Origin: Arthrobacter yangruifuii
GTDB taxonomy: Bacteria; Actinomycetota; Actinomycetes; Actinomycetales; Micrococcaceae
DNA: 64,000 nucleotides
Direction of reading: 5' to 3'
Assembly (NCBI RefSeq): GCF_009192775.1
Contig: NZ_VTFX01000004.1
Span: forward strand, 248,001-312,000
A program made the translations under genes and the position numbers. The notes beneath the pieces are model-generated. The model had not been told where the DNA came from. It did no database searches and saw only the letters and a program-made list of their open reading frames with translations. Shown here piece after piece: positions 8,477-16,809 of this stretch (within the stretch, counting starts at the first letter, position 1; the number at the start of each line of letters is the position of its first letter).

Positions 8477-11095
8477 CTACATCCGCGCCTTGGTCCGGGC
8501 AGTGGCCCTGGCAGACCACGGATCCTCCGGCCAAGGGTGCTTGGGATACCGCCCGCGCATCTCGGCCCGGACCTGCGCATACGGACCTGACCAGAAGGAG
8601 GACAAGTCATCGGTAACCGCCAGCGGCCGGCCCGCCGGGGACAGCAGGTGGAACAGCACCGGGACCCGCCCGTCCACGAGCCGCGGTGTCTGCGCCCACC
8701 CGAAGCACTCCTGCAGCTTCACCGCCACCACCGGCCTGCCGCCGTCGTGCCCCGCCTCCGGATACTCAATGCGGACCCGTGAGCCGCTGGGAACCTCCAG
8801 GCGCTCGGGCACGAGTTCACCCAGCCGCGACGCGGCCGGCCACGGCAGCAGCCGCCGCAGCGGATCGGCCAGGTCGATGCTGCGGGTGGAGGCCCCGCCG
8901 GCCAGGCGGTCCAGCTCCGGTCCAAGCCAGTCCTGCAGCCGGCCCAGCAGGGCCGCATCGCTGACATCAGGCCACGGCTCCCCCAGTTCCCGGTGGAGCA
9001 GGCCAAGGCGACGGCGGAGTGCCTCGGCTGCGTCGGAGAAACCGATGAGGTCCAGGCCGCGGGCCGCCAGGGCGCGGGCGACGGCGGTCCGGCCCTCTTC
9101 AGCGGTCGGGCGTACCGGGGTGGAACCCAGCAGGATGGCCCCCAGCCGGTGTTCGCGCCGTGCCGTGATCCGGCCGCCGGCAAAGTCCGCTTCCACGGTG
9201 TCCGTCACCAGATGTTCGGCCGCGGCTTCCGCAGCGTCCAGGGTCAGCGGCGCCGCCGAGCGGATGACGGCACCGGTGCCCGCGGCGTCCCTGCCCTGTG
9301 CACGGGTGGCTTCGGCGACGGCCAGCCACTCCTGCCCGGTCAGGGAGCTGCCGGAGGGAAGGCCGGCCCTGGTCCCGGAGGCCAGCAGATACTGCTCCGG
9401 CCCCGAGCCTGGAACGCGCCGGGCAATCCGGTCCGGGAAGGCCAGGGCAACGACGTAGCCCAGGGCGTCCGAACCGGAAACCCCGGCCGCGGCCGGAGCG
9501 CCCGTTGTGGTTCGGCGGGCCAGCTGTTCCAGTCGGCGCACATCCTCGGACCAGCGCCGCTCCCCCGGCTCCCGGCCGTTGCGCAGTCCGGACGCCAGCC
9601 TGGTGAGGTCCGCACCGGGTGCCCGGTGGTCCGCCGAGAGCAGGGCGACGGCTTCGGCTGCGGCCCGCACTCCCACTGCCCCTGCGCCGTCGAGCAGGGC
9701 CCGGGCAAGCCGCGGATCCGCCGGAACGCGGGCCAGGGTTTTACCCCGGGACGTCGCCTTCCCGGCAGCGTCCACGGCGCCGATGCCCTGCAGCACCTCC
9801 ACGGCATCGCGCAGGGCGGCGGCCGGCGGAGCATCGGGAAGGGCAAGCCCTTTACCCCCGGGTGCGCCCCAACAGGCCAGGATGAGGGCTGCGGAGGTGA
9901 GGTCTGCGACGGCGATCTCCGGGGTCTGATGCGCGGGGGCGGCCCCGAAGGCCTTGTCGTCATAGCAGCGCACCACGATGCCGGGGCCGAGCCGGGCGGC
10001 ACGTCCGGCCCGCTGGTCCGCCGAGGCACGGGAACAGGACAGGGTGACGAGCCCGGACATCCCCCGCAGAGCGTCGCGGCGCGGCTCACGCGCCAGGCCG
10101 GAGTCGATGACCAGGCGGACACCGGGCACGGTCAGCGAGGATTCGGCCAACGAGGTGGACACGATGATCCGGGCCGGCTCCCCGGCCGAACGCCCGGACA
10201 CGGCGCGGTCCTGATCGGCGGGGCCCACCTGGCCGTGCAGCTCCAGCACTTCGGTGCCGGCCGGGACCCGGGAACGCAGCCGGCCCGCCACCACGGACAC
10301 TTCGCGGGCACCGGGGACAAACACGAGTGCGTCGATGCCGGGGTCCCCGGCGACGGCGTGCGAGTGTTCGCGCAGCGCCGTGTCCGCCACATGGTCCAGG
10401 AAGCCGCGGGTCACCCCGTGCTCATCCAGCCGGGGAACCGCTGGCGGCGCCCAGACGGTCTCCAGCGGATGCAGTGCGGACGGGCAGCCGATCACCGGGG
10501 CCGGACCGTCACCGGAACCCACCAGTGCGGCGAAGCGCTGCGCGTCCAGGGTGGCGGACATGGCAACCAGGGTCAGGTCCCCGCGCAGCTGGCGTACCTC
10601 GGCAAGCATTCCGAGCAGCAGGTCCGTTTCCAGTCCGCGCTCATGGACCTCATCCAGAACAACCGCCGCGGTGCCCTCCAACCCGGGATCGGCCAGCAGC
10701 CGGCGCAGCAGGATGCCCGGAGTCACGAACTCCACGAGCGTGTCCGGTCCGCTGCGGCTCTCGCCCCGGACCGTGTAGCCGATCCGCCCACCCGGGGCAG
10801 TGCCGTCCAGCTGCGCCAGCCGGCGCGCCGCGGACCGGACCGCGACACGCCGCGGCTGCGTGACCACCACCTTCGGCCGGGTGCGCCCTCCCGCCAGGAT
10901 ATTGGCGACGAGCGGCGGCACCAGCGTGGTCTTGCCGGTTCCCGGGGGTGCCTGCACGACGGCGGTGCCACCGTTTGGCTGCAGCACGCCCGCCAGCTCC
11001 TGCAGGGAGGAGGCGAAGACCAGTCCGGTGCCGATGCGGATCAGGTCGAACGGCTGCCGAAGGTCCGGCGGGAGCTGGGAGGCTGGAGCATTCAC
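8477..11095 (-). CDS. hrpB: ATP-dependent RNA helicase HrpB (DEAH box)
   Basis: A DEAH/RHA helicase of 872 aa. Walker A is APPGTGKTTL at about residues 49-58 and Walker B/DEAH appears as DEVHERGLETDLLLG. Motif III is AMSATLD, and the C-terminal helicase lobe shows STSLAESSLTVPGVRLVIDSG and QRAGRAARLGPG (motif VI). The HrpB C-terminal region follows, with the terminal PKHPWPEDPWSARATARTK typical of the family. Physiological role in bacteria is poorly defined. It is monocistronic or followed only by the FUSC gene. Confidence 0.95.
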   Translation of the reverse strand: MNAPASQLPPDLRQPFDLIRIGTGLVFASSLQELAGVLQPNGGTAVVQAPPGTGKTTLVPPLVANILAGGRTRPKVVVTQPRRVAVRSAARRLAQLDGTAPGGRIGYTVRGESRSGPDTLVEFVTPGILLRRLLADPGLEGTAAVVLDEVHERGLETDLLLGMLAEVRQLRGDLTLVAMSATLDAQRFAALVGSGDGPAPVIGCPSALHPLETVWAPPAVPRLDEHGVTRGFLDHVADTALREHSHAVAGDPGIDALVFVPGAREVSVVAGRLRSRVPAGTEVLELHGQVGPADQDRAVSGRSAGEPARIIVSTSLAESSLTVPGVRLVIDSGLAREPRRDALRGMSGLVTLSCSRASADQRAGRAARLGPGIVVRCYDDKAFGAAPAHQTPEIAVADLTSAALILACWGAPGGKGLALPDAPPAAALRDAVEVLQGIGAVDAAGKATSRGKTLARVPADPRLARALLDGAGAVGVRAAAEAVALLSADHRAPGADLTRLASGLRNGREPGERRWSEDVRRLEQLARRTTTGAPAAAGVSGSDALGYVVALAFPDRIARRVPGSGPEQYLLASGTRAGLPSGSSLTGQEWLAVAEATRAQGRDAAGTGAVIRSAAPLTLDAAEAAAEHLVTDTVEADFAGGRITARREHRLGAILLGSTPVRPTAEEGRTAVARALAARGLDLIGFSDAAEALRRRLGLLHRELGEPWPDVSDAALLGRLQDWLGPELDRLAGGASTRSIDLADPLRRLLPWPAASRLGELVPERLEVPSGSRVRIEYPEAGHDGGRPVVAVKLQECFGWAQTPRLVDGRVPVLFHLLSPAGRPLAVTDDLSSFWSGPYAQVRAEMRGRYPKHPWPEDPWSARATARTKARM

Positions 11096-11393
11096 CTTTC
11101 CATTCTGCCTCCCTGCGCCGCGGGGTCCGTCGCCTGCCGGCGCAACGGCCGCCTCCTGAATTTCGGGCGCCGCGTACCCGCTTCTGCCCCGGGCACCGGT
11201 TTTTACCGGCGCGGACGGCGTAAAATGGAAGGAGCGGCCAAGCTCGCAGGCAGGCCCGTCTCCACCGGTGGTTCCGGGGATGCCTGTGCTTTCCGGCGCC
11301 GGAGTCCCGCCGGCCCTGAAACGATGGTTACCGCCGGCATCCTGCCGGGCGGCGTCGAGCGTGGCACCCGGACTTCCGCCAGGAGGTAGCTAC

Positions 11394-11885
11394 TTGCCAT
11401 TTTCAGAGGGCCAGGTTCTGGTCCATCCCCACCACGGCCCCGCGGTCGTGATGTCCTATCAAACCCATCCCCGGATGCAGAAGGACTGTATTGTCCTGGA
11501 GGTCCAGTCCTCCCGGCTGATGGTCTGGGTTCCGGTTGACCAGGTGGAACACGTGGGCCTGCGTCCGGTGCTTGACGGCGCCGGCCTGGCCGCTCTGTTC
11601 GCGGTCCTGAAGTCTCCCGCCGATGATGAGGATCCGCAATGGTCCCGTCGGTTCAAAGAGAACAGCGAGAAAATCGCCACCGGCGATCCAATGGTGATTG
11701 CCGCCGTCGTCCGTAACCTCATGCTGCGCGAGGCTGACCGCGGACTGTCGCAGGCGGAGCGGGAAATGCTGCGCCACGCCCGCCGCCCGCTGCTGACCGA
11801 GATCTCCCTTGCCCTGGGTATTTCCGAAGACGACGCCGGCGGCCGGCTTGACGCCGTCTGGTCGCCCTCGGATGCGGCCGCCTAG
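11394..11885 (+). CDS. CarD-family RNA polymerase-binding regulator (paralogue)
   Basis: 163 residues. The N-terminal half (FSEGQVLVHPHHGPAVV onward) is the RNAP-interacting CarD/TRCF Tudor-like domain, and the C-terminal helical half (RFKENSEKIATGDPMVIAA onward) is the DNA-contacting domain of CdnL-type proteins. Such proteins stabilise open complexes at promoters. The start is a TTG at 11394, six bases after AGGAGGT (11381-11387); the frame runs open upstream to 11268 without family similarity. Sequence is diverged from the canonical essential CarD (MxFxVGDxVVYPxHG), so this is probably a second copy. A TAAAAT at 11221-11226 could be its -10. Confidence 0.8.
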   Translation: MPFSEGQVLVHPHHGPAVVMSYQTHPRMQKDCIVLEVQSSRLMVWVPVDQVEHVGLRPVLDGAGLAALFAVLKSPADDEDPQWSRRFKENSEKIATGDPMVIAAVVRNLMLREADRGLSQAEREMLRHARRPLLTEISLALGISEDDAGGRLDAVWSPSDAAA

Positions 11886-12008
11886 GGCTGCGGTTCCGAA
11901 CCTCCGGACCTTCGCGGGGGTCTCTCCCGGGCCCGCGTCCCGGTGTCATGCCGTGATTCGTGATTAACTGTGATCCCCGCTGTTTATCACTTGGAGAGTG
12001 CGTTCCCC

Positions 12009-12752
12009 ATGGCCTCTGGCGAACTCGATCCTGCCTCCGGGGTCCCCCTGTACCGGCAGATCAAGGACATCCTGCGCACGGAGATTTCCGACGGGACCGC
12101 GGATCCGGGAACGCCCATGACCGAGGACCGGCTGCTGGACCGTTTCGGCGTCAGCCGGGCACCCATCCGGCAGGCCCTGAAAGAGCTCTCCTCGGAAGGG
12201 TACGTCTACCGGAAGCAGGGCAAGGGCACCTTTCCGGTCACCGGTCCGCGCATTCTCCGTCCGGCGCACGTGCGCACCGGCGACCTTTACCATTACCTGA
12301 CGGAAAGCGGCCTGCATCCGGCGTCGATCGTTTCGGACATCGAGCGGGTGGCACCTCCGGAAAAGATGACGGAAATCCTGGGCATCGACGCCGCGGAACG
12401 CGTCCTGCACTTTACGCGGGTGATTTCCGTCGAGGGTGAGCCTCTGCTCGAAGCGCGCATTTACATCCGCGCTCCCGAAGGGTTTGCTCCCACCGTCTCC
12501 GAACTGGAGGAATCAGGTTCCGGCTTCGAGCTGCTGGAGCAGGATCTGGGCATCGCCCTGGGCCGGGCCGAGCACGAATCCTGGGCCACCGCCGCCTCGT
12601 CGGACCAGGCCGCCGCCCTGGGCGTGCGCGAGGGCAGTCCGCTGCTGGTGATCGAGACCGTTTTCTACACCACCGACGGGCAGCCGGCCGGCTGGCGGTC
12701 GGCGGTGCACCGCGCGGACCGGTTCAAGTACCGGTTCGTTACCGCGCGCTAG
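12009..12752 (+). CDS. GntR-family transcriptional regulator, HutC/UTRA subfamily
   Basis: N-terminal winged helix: VPLYRQIKDILRTEISDGTA then TEDRLLDRFGVSRAPIRQAL and EGYVYRKQGKGTF, the full GntR signature. The UTRA ligand-binding domain follows from about residue 80 (VLHFTRVISVEGEPLLEARI, PLLVIETVFYTTDGQP). ATG 12009 follows GGAGAG; an upstream in-frame ATG at 11970 would add 13 residues. Two direct copies of CGTGATT lie just upstream at 11952-11965 and could be operator half-sites. Ligand and targets are unknown; proximity to the nitroreductase and catabolic island is suggestive only. Confidence 0.85.
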   Translation: MASGELDPASGVPLYRQIKDILRTEISDGTADPGTPMTEDRLLDRFGVSRAPIRQALKELSSEGYVYRKQGKGTFPVTGPRILRPAHVRTGDLYHYLTESGLHPASIVSDIERVAPPEKMTEILGIDAAERVLHFTRVISVEGEPLLEARIYIRAPEGFAPTVSELEESGSGFELLEQDLGIALGRAEHESWATAASSDQAAALGVREGSPLLVIETVFYTTDGQPAGWRSAVHRADRFKYRFVTAR

Positions 12753-12851
12753 GACCCGCCCCGGTACCCGGCCGGCCGTTCGTTTGGATATCTTCCGGCG
12801 CAGCCGTATGGTTAAAGCTTCAACCATCTCCTTGAAGGAGGACTGCTGCGC

Positions 12852-13469
12852 ATGAGCGACGGCACTCTCGAATCAACCTCTGCCCTCGACTCGGCAGCAC
12901 TGGACCTTCTCTTCCGCGATGCCCGGACCGTCTCCGATTTCACGGACCAGCCGGTCACCGACGAACAGCTCCGGGACATTTACGAACTGACCAAGATGGG
13001 TCCCACGGCGATGAATATCCAGCCGCTGCGGATCACCTGGGTACGTTCTCCCGAGTCCCGGCGGCGCCTGGTGACGCATATGGCCGACGGCAACAAGGCC
13101 AAAACCGAGGCGGCGCCGCTGACCGCAGTCCTGAGCGTGGACATCAGCTGGCACCGGCATTTCGCCACGGTTTTCCCGCCCGCTCCCGCACAGGGCGCCG
13201 TCTTCGCGGCCAACCCCGAGCTCAGCACCGTGATGGGCAACAACAACGCCCACCTGCAGGCCGGTTATTTCCTGCTCGCGGTACGTTCCGTGGGCCTGTC
13301 CGCCGGACCCATGGGTGGCTTTGACGCCGCAGGCCTGGACGCGGACCTGCACGCCGGCCTGGACCGCAAGTCTTTCCTGGTGGTCAACATCGGTGTTCCG
13401 GCTGCCGGCGAACCGCGCTACCCCCGCCTGCCCCGCCTGGATTACGAGGCAGCAGTCACGGAGCTCTAA
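12852..13469 (+). CDS. Nitroreductase-family protein, RutE/HadB-like malonic semialdehyde reductase type
   Basis: FMN-dependent NAD(P)H oxidoreductase of 205 aa. Recognisable features are the FMN-binding RTVSDFTDQPVTDEQLRDIY opening, the KMGPTAMNIQPLRITWVRSP segment and GLSAGPMGGFD, all characteristic of the RutE subgroup, which reduces malonic semialdehyde to 3-hydroxypropionate or acts as a general nitro/quinone reductase. GAAGGAGGA lies upstream of the ATG. No other rut genes are present, so a pyrimidine-degradation role is not supported here. A strong hairpin terminator follows the stop. Confidence 0.8.
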   Translation: MSDGTLESTSALDSAALDLLFRDARTVSDFTDQPVTDEQLRDIYELTKMGPTAMNIQPLRITWVRSPESRRRLVTHMADGNKAKTEAAPLTAVLSVDISWHRHFATVFPPAPAQGAVFAANPELSTVMGNNNAHLQAGYFLLAVRSVGLSAGPMGGFDAAGLDADLHAGLDRKSFLVVNIGVPAAGEPRYPRLPRLDYEAAVTEL

Positions 13470-13486
13470 GAACCACGGAACACACA

Positions 13487-13522
13487 AAAAGGCCCGCCGG
13501 AAAAAACTCCGGCGGGCCTTTT
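13487..13522. terminator. Bidirectional rho-independent terminator
   Basis: A perfect 14-bp stem (AAAAGGCCCGCCGG at 13487-13500 with its complement at 13509-13522) around an 8-nt A-rich loop. Flanking A and T runs give a U-tract on both strands, serving the convergent nitroreductase and TetR genes. Confidence 0.9.
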
Positions 13523-13537
13523 GGGCGAAAGCGCCTG

Positions 13538-14161
13538 TCAGGAATCATCACACAGCAGGTGGTACCAGCTGTCGGCCAGCACCTCGAGCGCATGCTCGCG
13601 GTGCGGCTCGAGCTTCCGCCTGGTCCACAGCGTGGCCACATAGTCCAGCTGTGTGTAGGCGAGGGTTCCCCGGATGTGGTGGGTTTCGGCGGCGAAGCGG
13701 CCGGCCACCTGCAGTCCCCGGACCAGGTCGGAGATGACTTCCTCATGCCAGGCATCCATGAGGGCACGGACCTCCGGGTCAAGGGCCGCAGCCTCCTCCA
13801 GCACGTCCAGATAGGGCCGGAATACCGGCCAGAGCGCTGCCCGGGACTCGAGCCAGCCCAGGATGCCGGCCAGCTCCCCGGCGTGCACCACGTCTACCAG
13901 CTCCTGCGCGGTGGAGGGCTGTCCGGCACCGGAGGCGCGTTCCAGGACCGCGTTGACCCGGCCCATGAAGTCCTTCATCAGCTCGGTGCGGGAAGGATAG
14001 TAGGCGTAGAAGGTGACCCGGGTGGTGCCGGCCGCCACCGCAATCTCATCGATGGTGGTGGCGGCGTAGCCCTTGGCAGTGAAGAGCTCCAGGGCGCACT
14101 CGACAATCCTGTCCCGCGTCAGTTGTTTTTGGGCCTCACGCAGCGACGACATGCTGTTCAC
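13538..14161 (-). CDS. TetR/AcrR-family transcriptional regulator
   Basis: 207 residues. The N-terminal HTH is RDRIVECALELFTAKGYAAT followed by TIDEIAVAAGTTRVTFYAYY, the standard TetR recognition region with the last helix ending in YPSRTELM. The C-terminal ligand domain (WLESRAALWPVFRPYLDVLE) is divergent. It is the last gene of the MFS-P450-ferredoxin-reductase transcript, 12 nt after the reductase, so it is the obvious candidate to control that operon and the divergent one. Ends at a strong terminator. Confidence 0.85.
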   Translation of the reverse strand: MNSMSSLREAQKQLTRDRIVECALELFTAKGYAATTIDEIAVAAGTTRVTFYAYYPSRTELMKDFMGRVNAVLERASGAGQPSTAQELVDVVHAGELAGILGWLESRAALWPVFRPYLDVLEEAAALDPEVRALMDAWHEEVISDLVRGLQVAGRFAAETHHIRGTLAYTQLDYVATLWTRRKLEPHREHALEVLADSWYHLLCDDS

Positions 14162-14173
14162 ACTAACAGCCGG

Positions 14174-15370
14174 TCAGGGCTGTGATGGCACCGGCGGGCC
14201 GAGCGCAGCCGGTCCCTGGTTAGCCAGGCGGCGCAGCCTGGGAACCGGGATCCGGTAGTTTACCGACACCGCGGTTCCTGCACCGGCAGGATTGGCCCAC
14301 CACATCAGCTGCGAGTCCTCATCGGACCCCTGCCCGGTGTAGTCGGGGGCGCCGCTGACGGGCGTGAAACCCACCGATTTCAGCGACAGGCCGAACGCTT
14401 CGGTCCAGAAATACGGCTGGAACTTCAGCTCGGCTGCCTCCTGCCCCCGCAGCAGCCCCGCAGCCGCCACCTTGGCCTGGTCAATGGCGCTGGTCCACAG
14501 GGGTACCCGGGCCAGGCCCCGGCCGGTTGGAAAACCGGCCACGTCCCCGGCGGCAACAATCTCCGGCCGGACCCGGCCGCGGGAATCCACCCGGCCGCGC
14601 GAATCCACCCGGAGGGCACCGCCGGTCAGCAGTCCGGAGCCGGCCAGCCACTCGGTGTTGGGCAGATCGCCAACGGCCGTCACCACCAGGTCCGCTTCCA
14701 GCACGGTGCCGTCGGCCAGCAGCACCCGGGGGCCGGAGCCTGAAGTAACAAGCTCGGCCCTGCCGCCGTGAACCATCCGCAGGCCCTGCCGGGCCGCCGC
14801 GGAGACGAACAGATCCGCCAGGTATCCGCCCAGCTGCCGGGACAGCGGCTGCCCGTCGGAGACCAGCGTCACCTCGCAGCCCGCCGAGAGGCAGCCCGAC
14901 GCCACCTCCGTTCCGAGCGGTCCGCCGCCCACTACTATCACCGACGGCCGGCCGGCGGTCAGCTGCTTGAGCCGGACCGCGTCCTCGAACGTCCGCAGGG
15001 TGAGTTCCTGCCCCGCGCCGCCGTCGTTGGCAGTGAGCCGGCGCGCCCGGGACCCCGAGGCGATCACCAGGCCGTCATAGGGCAGCTCGCCTCCGCCGCC
15101 CAGCCGGAGCACCCGTGCCCGGACGTCCAGCCCGGCGGCGGTTTCCCCGAGCAGCTCTGTTGCCCCGTGGGTGGGGGCGGGCAGTTCGTGGGCGGACAGG
15201 GTGTCCCCGCCGTGCAGCAGCGCCTTGGACAAGGCCGGACGGCTGTAAGGCTGGTGGGGTTCTGCGCCCACTACGGTCAGCTCTCCGTCGAAGCCGGCCG
15301 TGCGGAGCGTGTCGCAGGCCGTGAGGCCCGCGATGCCGTTGCCGACCACCACTATGCGGCGCTGTTTCAT
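14174..15370 (-). CDS. FAD-dependent ferredoxin reductase of a P450 system
   Basis: Transfers electrons from NAD(P)H to the adjacent ferredoxin for the P450. FAD motif RIVVVGNGIAGLTACDTLR at the N-terminus, the PYSRPALSKALL segment typical of the putidaredoxin-reductase family, the NAD motif VIVVGGGPLGTEVASGCLSA, and the C-terminal EIVAAGDVAGFP FAD contact. The ATG at 15370 is chosen over the 15454 start because the family sequence begins at KQRRIVVVG. It lies 10 nt after the ferredoxin. An in-frame 18-bp duplication makes a repeated RVDSRG just before the VRPEIVAAGD motif. Confidence 0.9.
   Translation of the reverse strand: MKQRRIVVVGNGIAGLTACDTLRTAGFDGELTVVGAEPHQPYSRPALSKALLHGGDTLSAHELPAPTHGATELLGETAAGLDVRARVLRLGGGGELPYDGLVIASGSRARRLTANDGGAGQELTLRTFEDAVRLKQLTAGRPSVIVVGGGPLGTEVASGCLSAGCEVTLVSDGQPLSRQLGGYLADLFVSAAARQGLRMVHGGRAELVTSGSGPRVLLADGTVLEADLVVTAVGDLPNTEWLAGSGLLTGGALRVDSRGRVDSRGRVRPEIVAAGDVAGFPTGRGLARVPLWTSAIDQAKVAAAGLLRGQEAAELKFQPYFWTEAFGLSLKSVGFTPVSGAPDYTGQGSDEDSQLMWWANPAGAGTAVSVNYRIPVPRLRRLANQGPAALGPPVPSQP
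14576..14611 (-). repeat. In-frame 18-bp tandem duplication inside the ferredoxin reductase gene
   Basis: 14576-14593 and 14594-14611 differ at one base. On the coding strand they encode RVDSRG twice in a row in the strand before the conserved EIVAAGD motif. Confidence 0.9.
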
Positions 15371-15380
15371 CCTCCGGGCC

Positions 15381-15572
15381 TCATACGCTAAGCCGAAGGG
15401 CTGCCACGGGGCAGATCCGCACTGCTGCATTGGCCGCCGCCGCGTCCGCCGCATCCACCTCCGGGACGTCGAGCACCAGCTCGCCGTCGTCGTCCAGGTG
15501 CATCAGCTCCGGTGCCGCTTCCTCGCACAATCCGTGCCCCTCGCAACGCGGCCGGTCCAGTTCGATCCTCAT
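15381..15572 (-). CDS. 3Fe-4S ferredoxin, P450 electron donor
   Basis: 63 residues with cysteines at C10, C16 and C54 (CEGHGLC and ICPVAAL). The usual second cysteine is replaced by Gly/His, so three ligands remain, as in 3Fe-4S ferredoxins of actinobacterial P450 systems. The ATG overlaps the P450 stop as ATGA (15569-15572), indicating translational coupling. The reductase starts 10 nt downstream. Together the three genes form a class I P450 system. Confidence 0.92.
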   Translation of the reverse strand: MRIELDRPRCEGHGLCEEAAPELMHLDDDGELVLDVPEVDAADAAAANAAVRICPVAALRLSV

Positions 15573-16741
15573 GCTGCCTCCACCCCGGTCACCTGCAGCT
15601 GTTCCAGGCTGCGCGTAATGTTGCTGGGAATCCGCTGCTCCCCGCTCACCGTCCAGGACTTCATATGCCGGGCCAGGGCGGACACAATGGCGTGCCCTTC
15701 CAGCTTCGCCAGCCCCTGCCCGGCGCAGCCGTGGGGTCCGTACCCGAAGGAGAGATGGTCCACGGGGTTGCGGGTGACGTCGAAGGTATCCGGATTTTCG
15801 TAATGCCGCGGGTCGTGGTTTCCGGCGCCGAAGAGGATGCCGGCCTGCGCGCCGGCCGGCAGCACGGCGGAGCCGATCTCCACGTCCCGGGTGACCCGGC
15901 GTCCCCACACATGGATCGGCGCCCAGTAGCGCAGCACTTCGGCGAATGCCGCCGGTACCAGCGCCGGATCTTCCCGGACGAGTTCCAGCTGCTCCGGATG
16001 GCGGCCGAACAACGCCACAATATTGCCGATGGAGGCGATGGTGGTGTCCACGCCGGCACCGAGGTACTGGTGGATGATGTTCCCGGCGTAGCCTGCGGGA
16101 ATCTCCCCACGGGCTTCGGCGTCGAAGATGCCGCGCCCGATCGAGCCGGGCAGCAGGTCCCGGGCCGTTACGGAGGAACACCACTCGTACAGTTCACCCG
16201 CAATGGGGAAGCTCTCCTGGGTGCGCTGGTTCAGCGGCCCGATCACCTGCATGGCTGCCTGCCCCCAGCGCAGCATGTTCGCCTTGACCGGCCCCTCGAA
16301 GCCGATCAGATCGGAAACAATATCCAGCGGAAAGGCACGGGCAAGCGCGTCGACGGCTTCGAATCCCCCGCCCGCGGCGAGCGCGGCAACGAGTTTGTCC
16401 GCCTTCTCGTCGATCACTACCTTCAGTCCGCGCAGGGCGCGCGGCGTGAGGTTTGCGGACAGGACGGCCCGCAGCTGGGTGTGCAGCGGCGCATCGGAGG
16501 CCAGGGAGGTCCCGGCCAGCGCCTCGTTCACCATCGGGTTGAATCCAATGGACGTGGAGGAGAAGGTTTCGGGATCCCCGAGTGCGTCGCGGATGGTGTC
16601 ATACCGGGTCAGCACATACACATCGTTGCGCGGCAGGTAAACCACCGGCGCGAGTTCGCGCAGTTCGGTGTACACGGGATACGGGTCAGCGAGGATGGCG
16701 TCATCCCAGAGATCGACGTCGGATTCGGCGGGTGCCGTCAT
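15569..16741 (-). CDS. Cytochrome P450 monooxygenase
   Basis: 390 residues, soluble bacterial P450. Signatures: I-helix oxygen-activation motif AGVDTT at 229-234, ExxR at 268-271 (EVLR) and the haem loop FGYGPHGCAGQGLA with the thiolate ligand C339. It is likely to hydroxylate or O-demethylate a small substrate; the family within CYP cannot be assigned by eye, and the catabolic neighbours suggest an aromatic or terpenoid carbon source rather than natural-product biosynthesis. Overlaps the ferredoxin by 4 nt. Upstream, 68 nt separate it from the MFS gene and contain a 15-bp tandem repeat. Confidence 0.95.
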   Translation of the reverse strand: MTAPAESDVDLWDDAILADPYPVYTELRELAPVVYLPRNDVYVLTRYDTIRDALGDPETFSSTSIGFNPMVNEALAGTSLASDAPLHTQLRAVLSANLTPRALRGLKVVIDEKADKLVAALAAGGGFEAVDALARAFPLDIVSDLIGFEGPVKANMLRWGQAAMQVIGPLNQRTQESFPIAGELYEWCSSVTARDLLPGSIGRGIFDAEARGEIPAGYAGNIIHQYLGAGVDTTIASIGNIVALFGRHPEQLELVREDPALVPAAFAEVLRYWAPIHVWGRRVTRDVEIGSAVLPAGAQAGILFGAGNHDPRHYENPDTFDVTRNPVDHLSFGYGPHGCAGQGLAKLEGHAIVSALARHMKSWTVSGEQRIPSNITRSLEQLQVTGVEAA

Positions 16742-16759
16742 GGCACTCTCCTGTCTGTT

Positions 16760-16789
16760 GGGGTACGGGGGTGTGGGGTACGGGGGTGT
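16760..16789 (+). repeat. 15-bp perfect tandem duplication between MFS and P450 genes
   Basis: GGGGTACGGGGGTGT at 16760-16774 is repeated exactly at 16775-16789. On the transcribed strand it lies just upstream of the P450 ribosome-binding region. Confidence 0.92.
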
Positions 16790-16809
16790 TGGGGAAGATC
16801 CGGGCCGGT

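Noticed and set aside
8993-11389. 798-aa plus-strand open frame
   Set aside because: Antisense shadow of hrpB; Gly/Arg/Pro-rich composition and no domain, while the opposite frame has all helicase motifs.
15573-16184. Longer version of the ferredoxin frame
   Set aside because: The upstream part lies in the P450 gene in another frame; the ATGA overlap gives a proper 63-aa ferredoxin.
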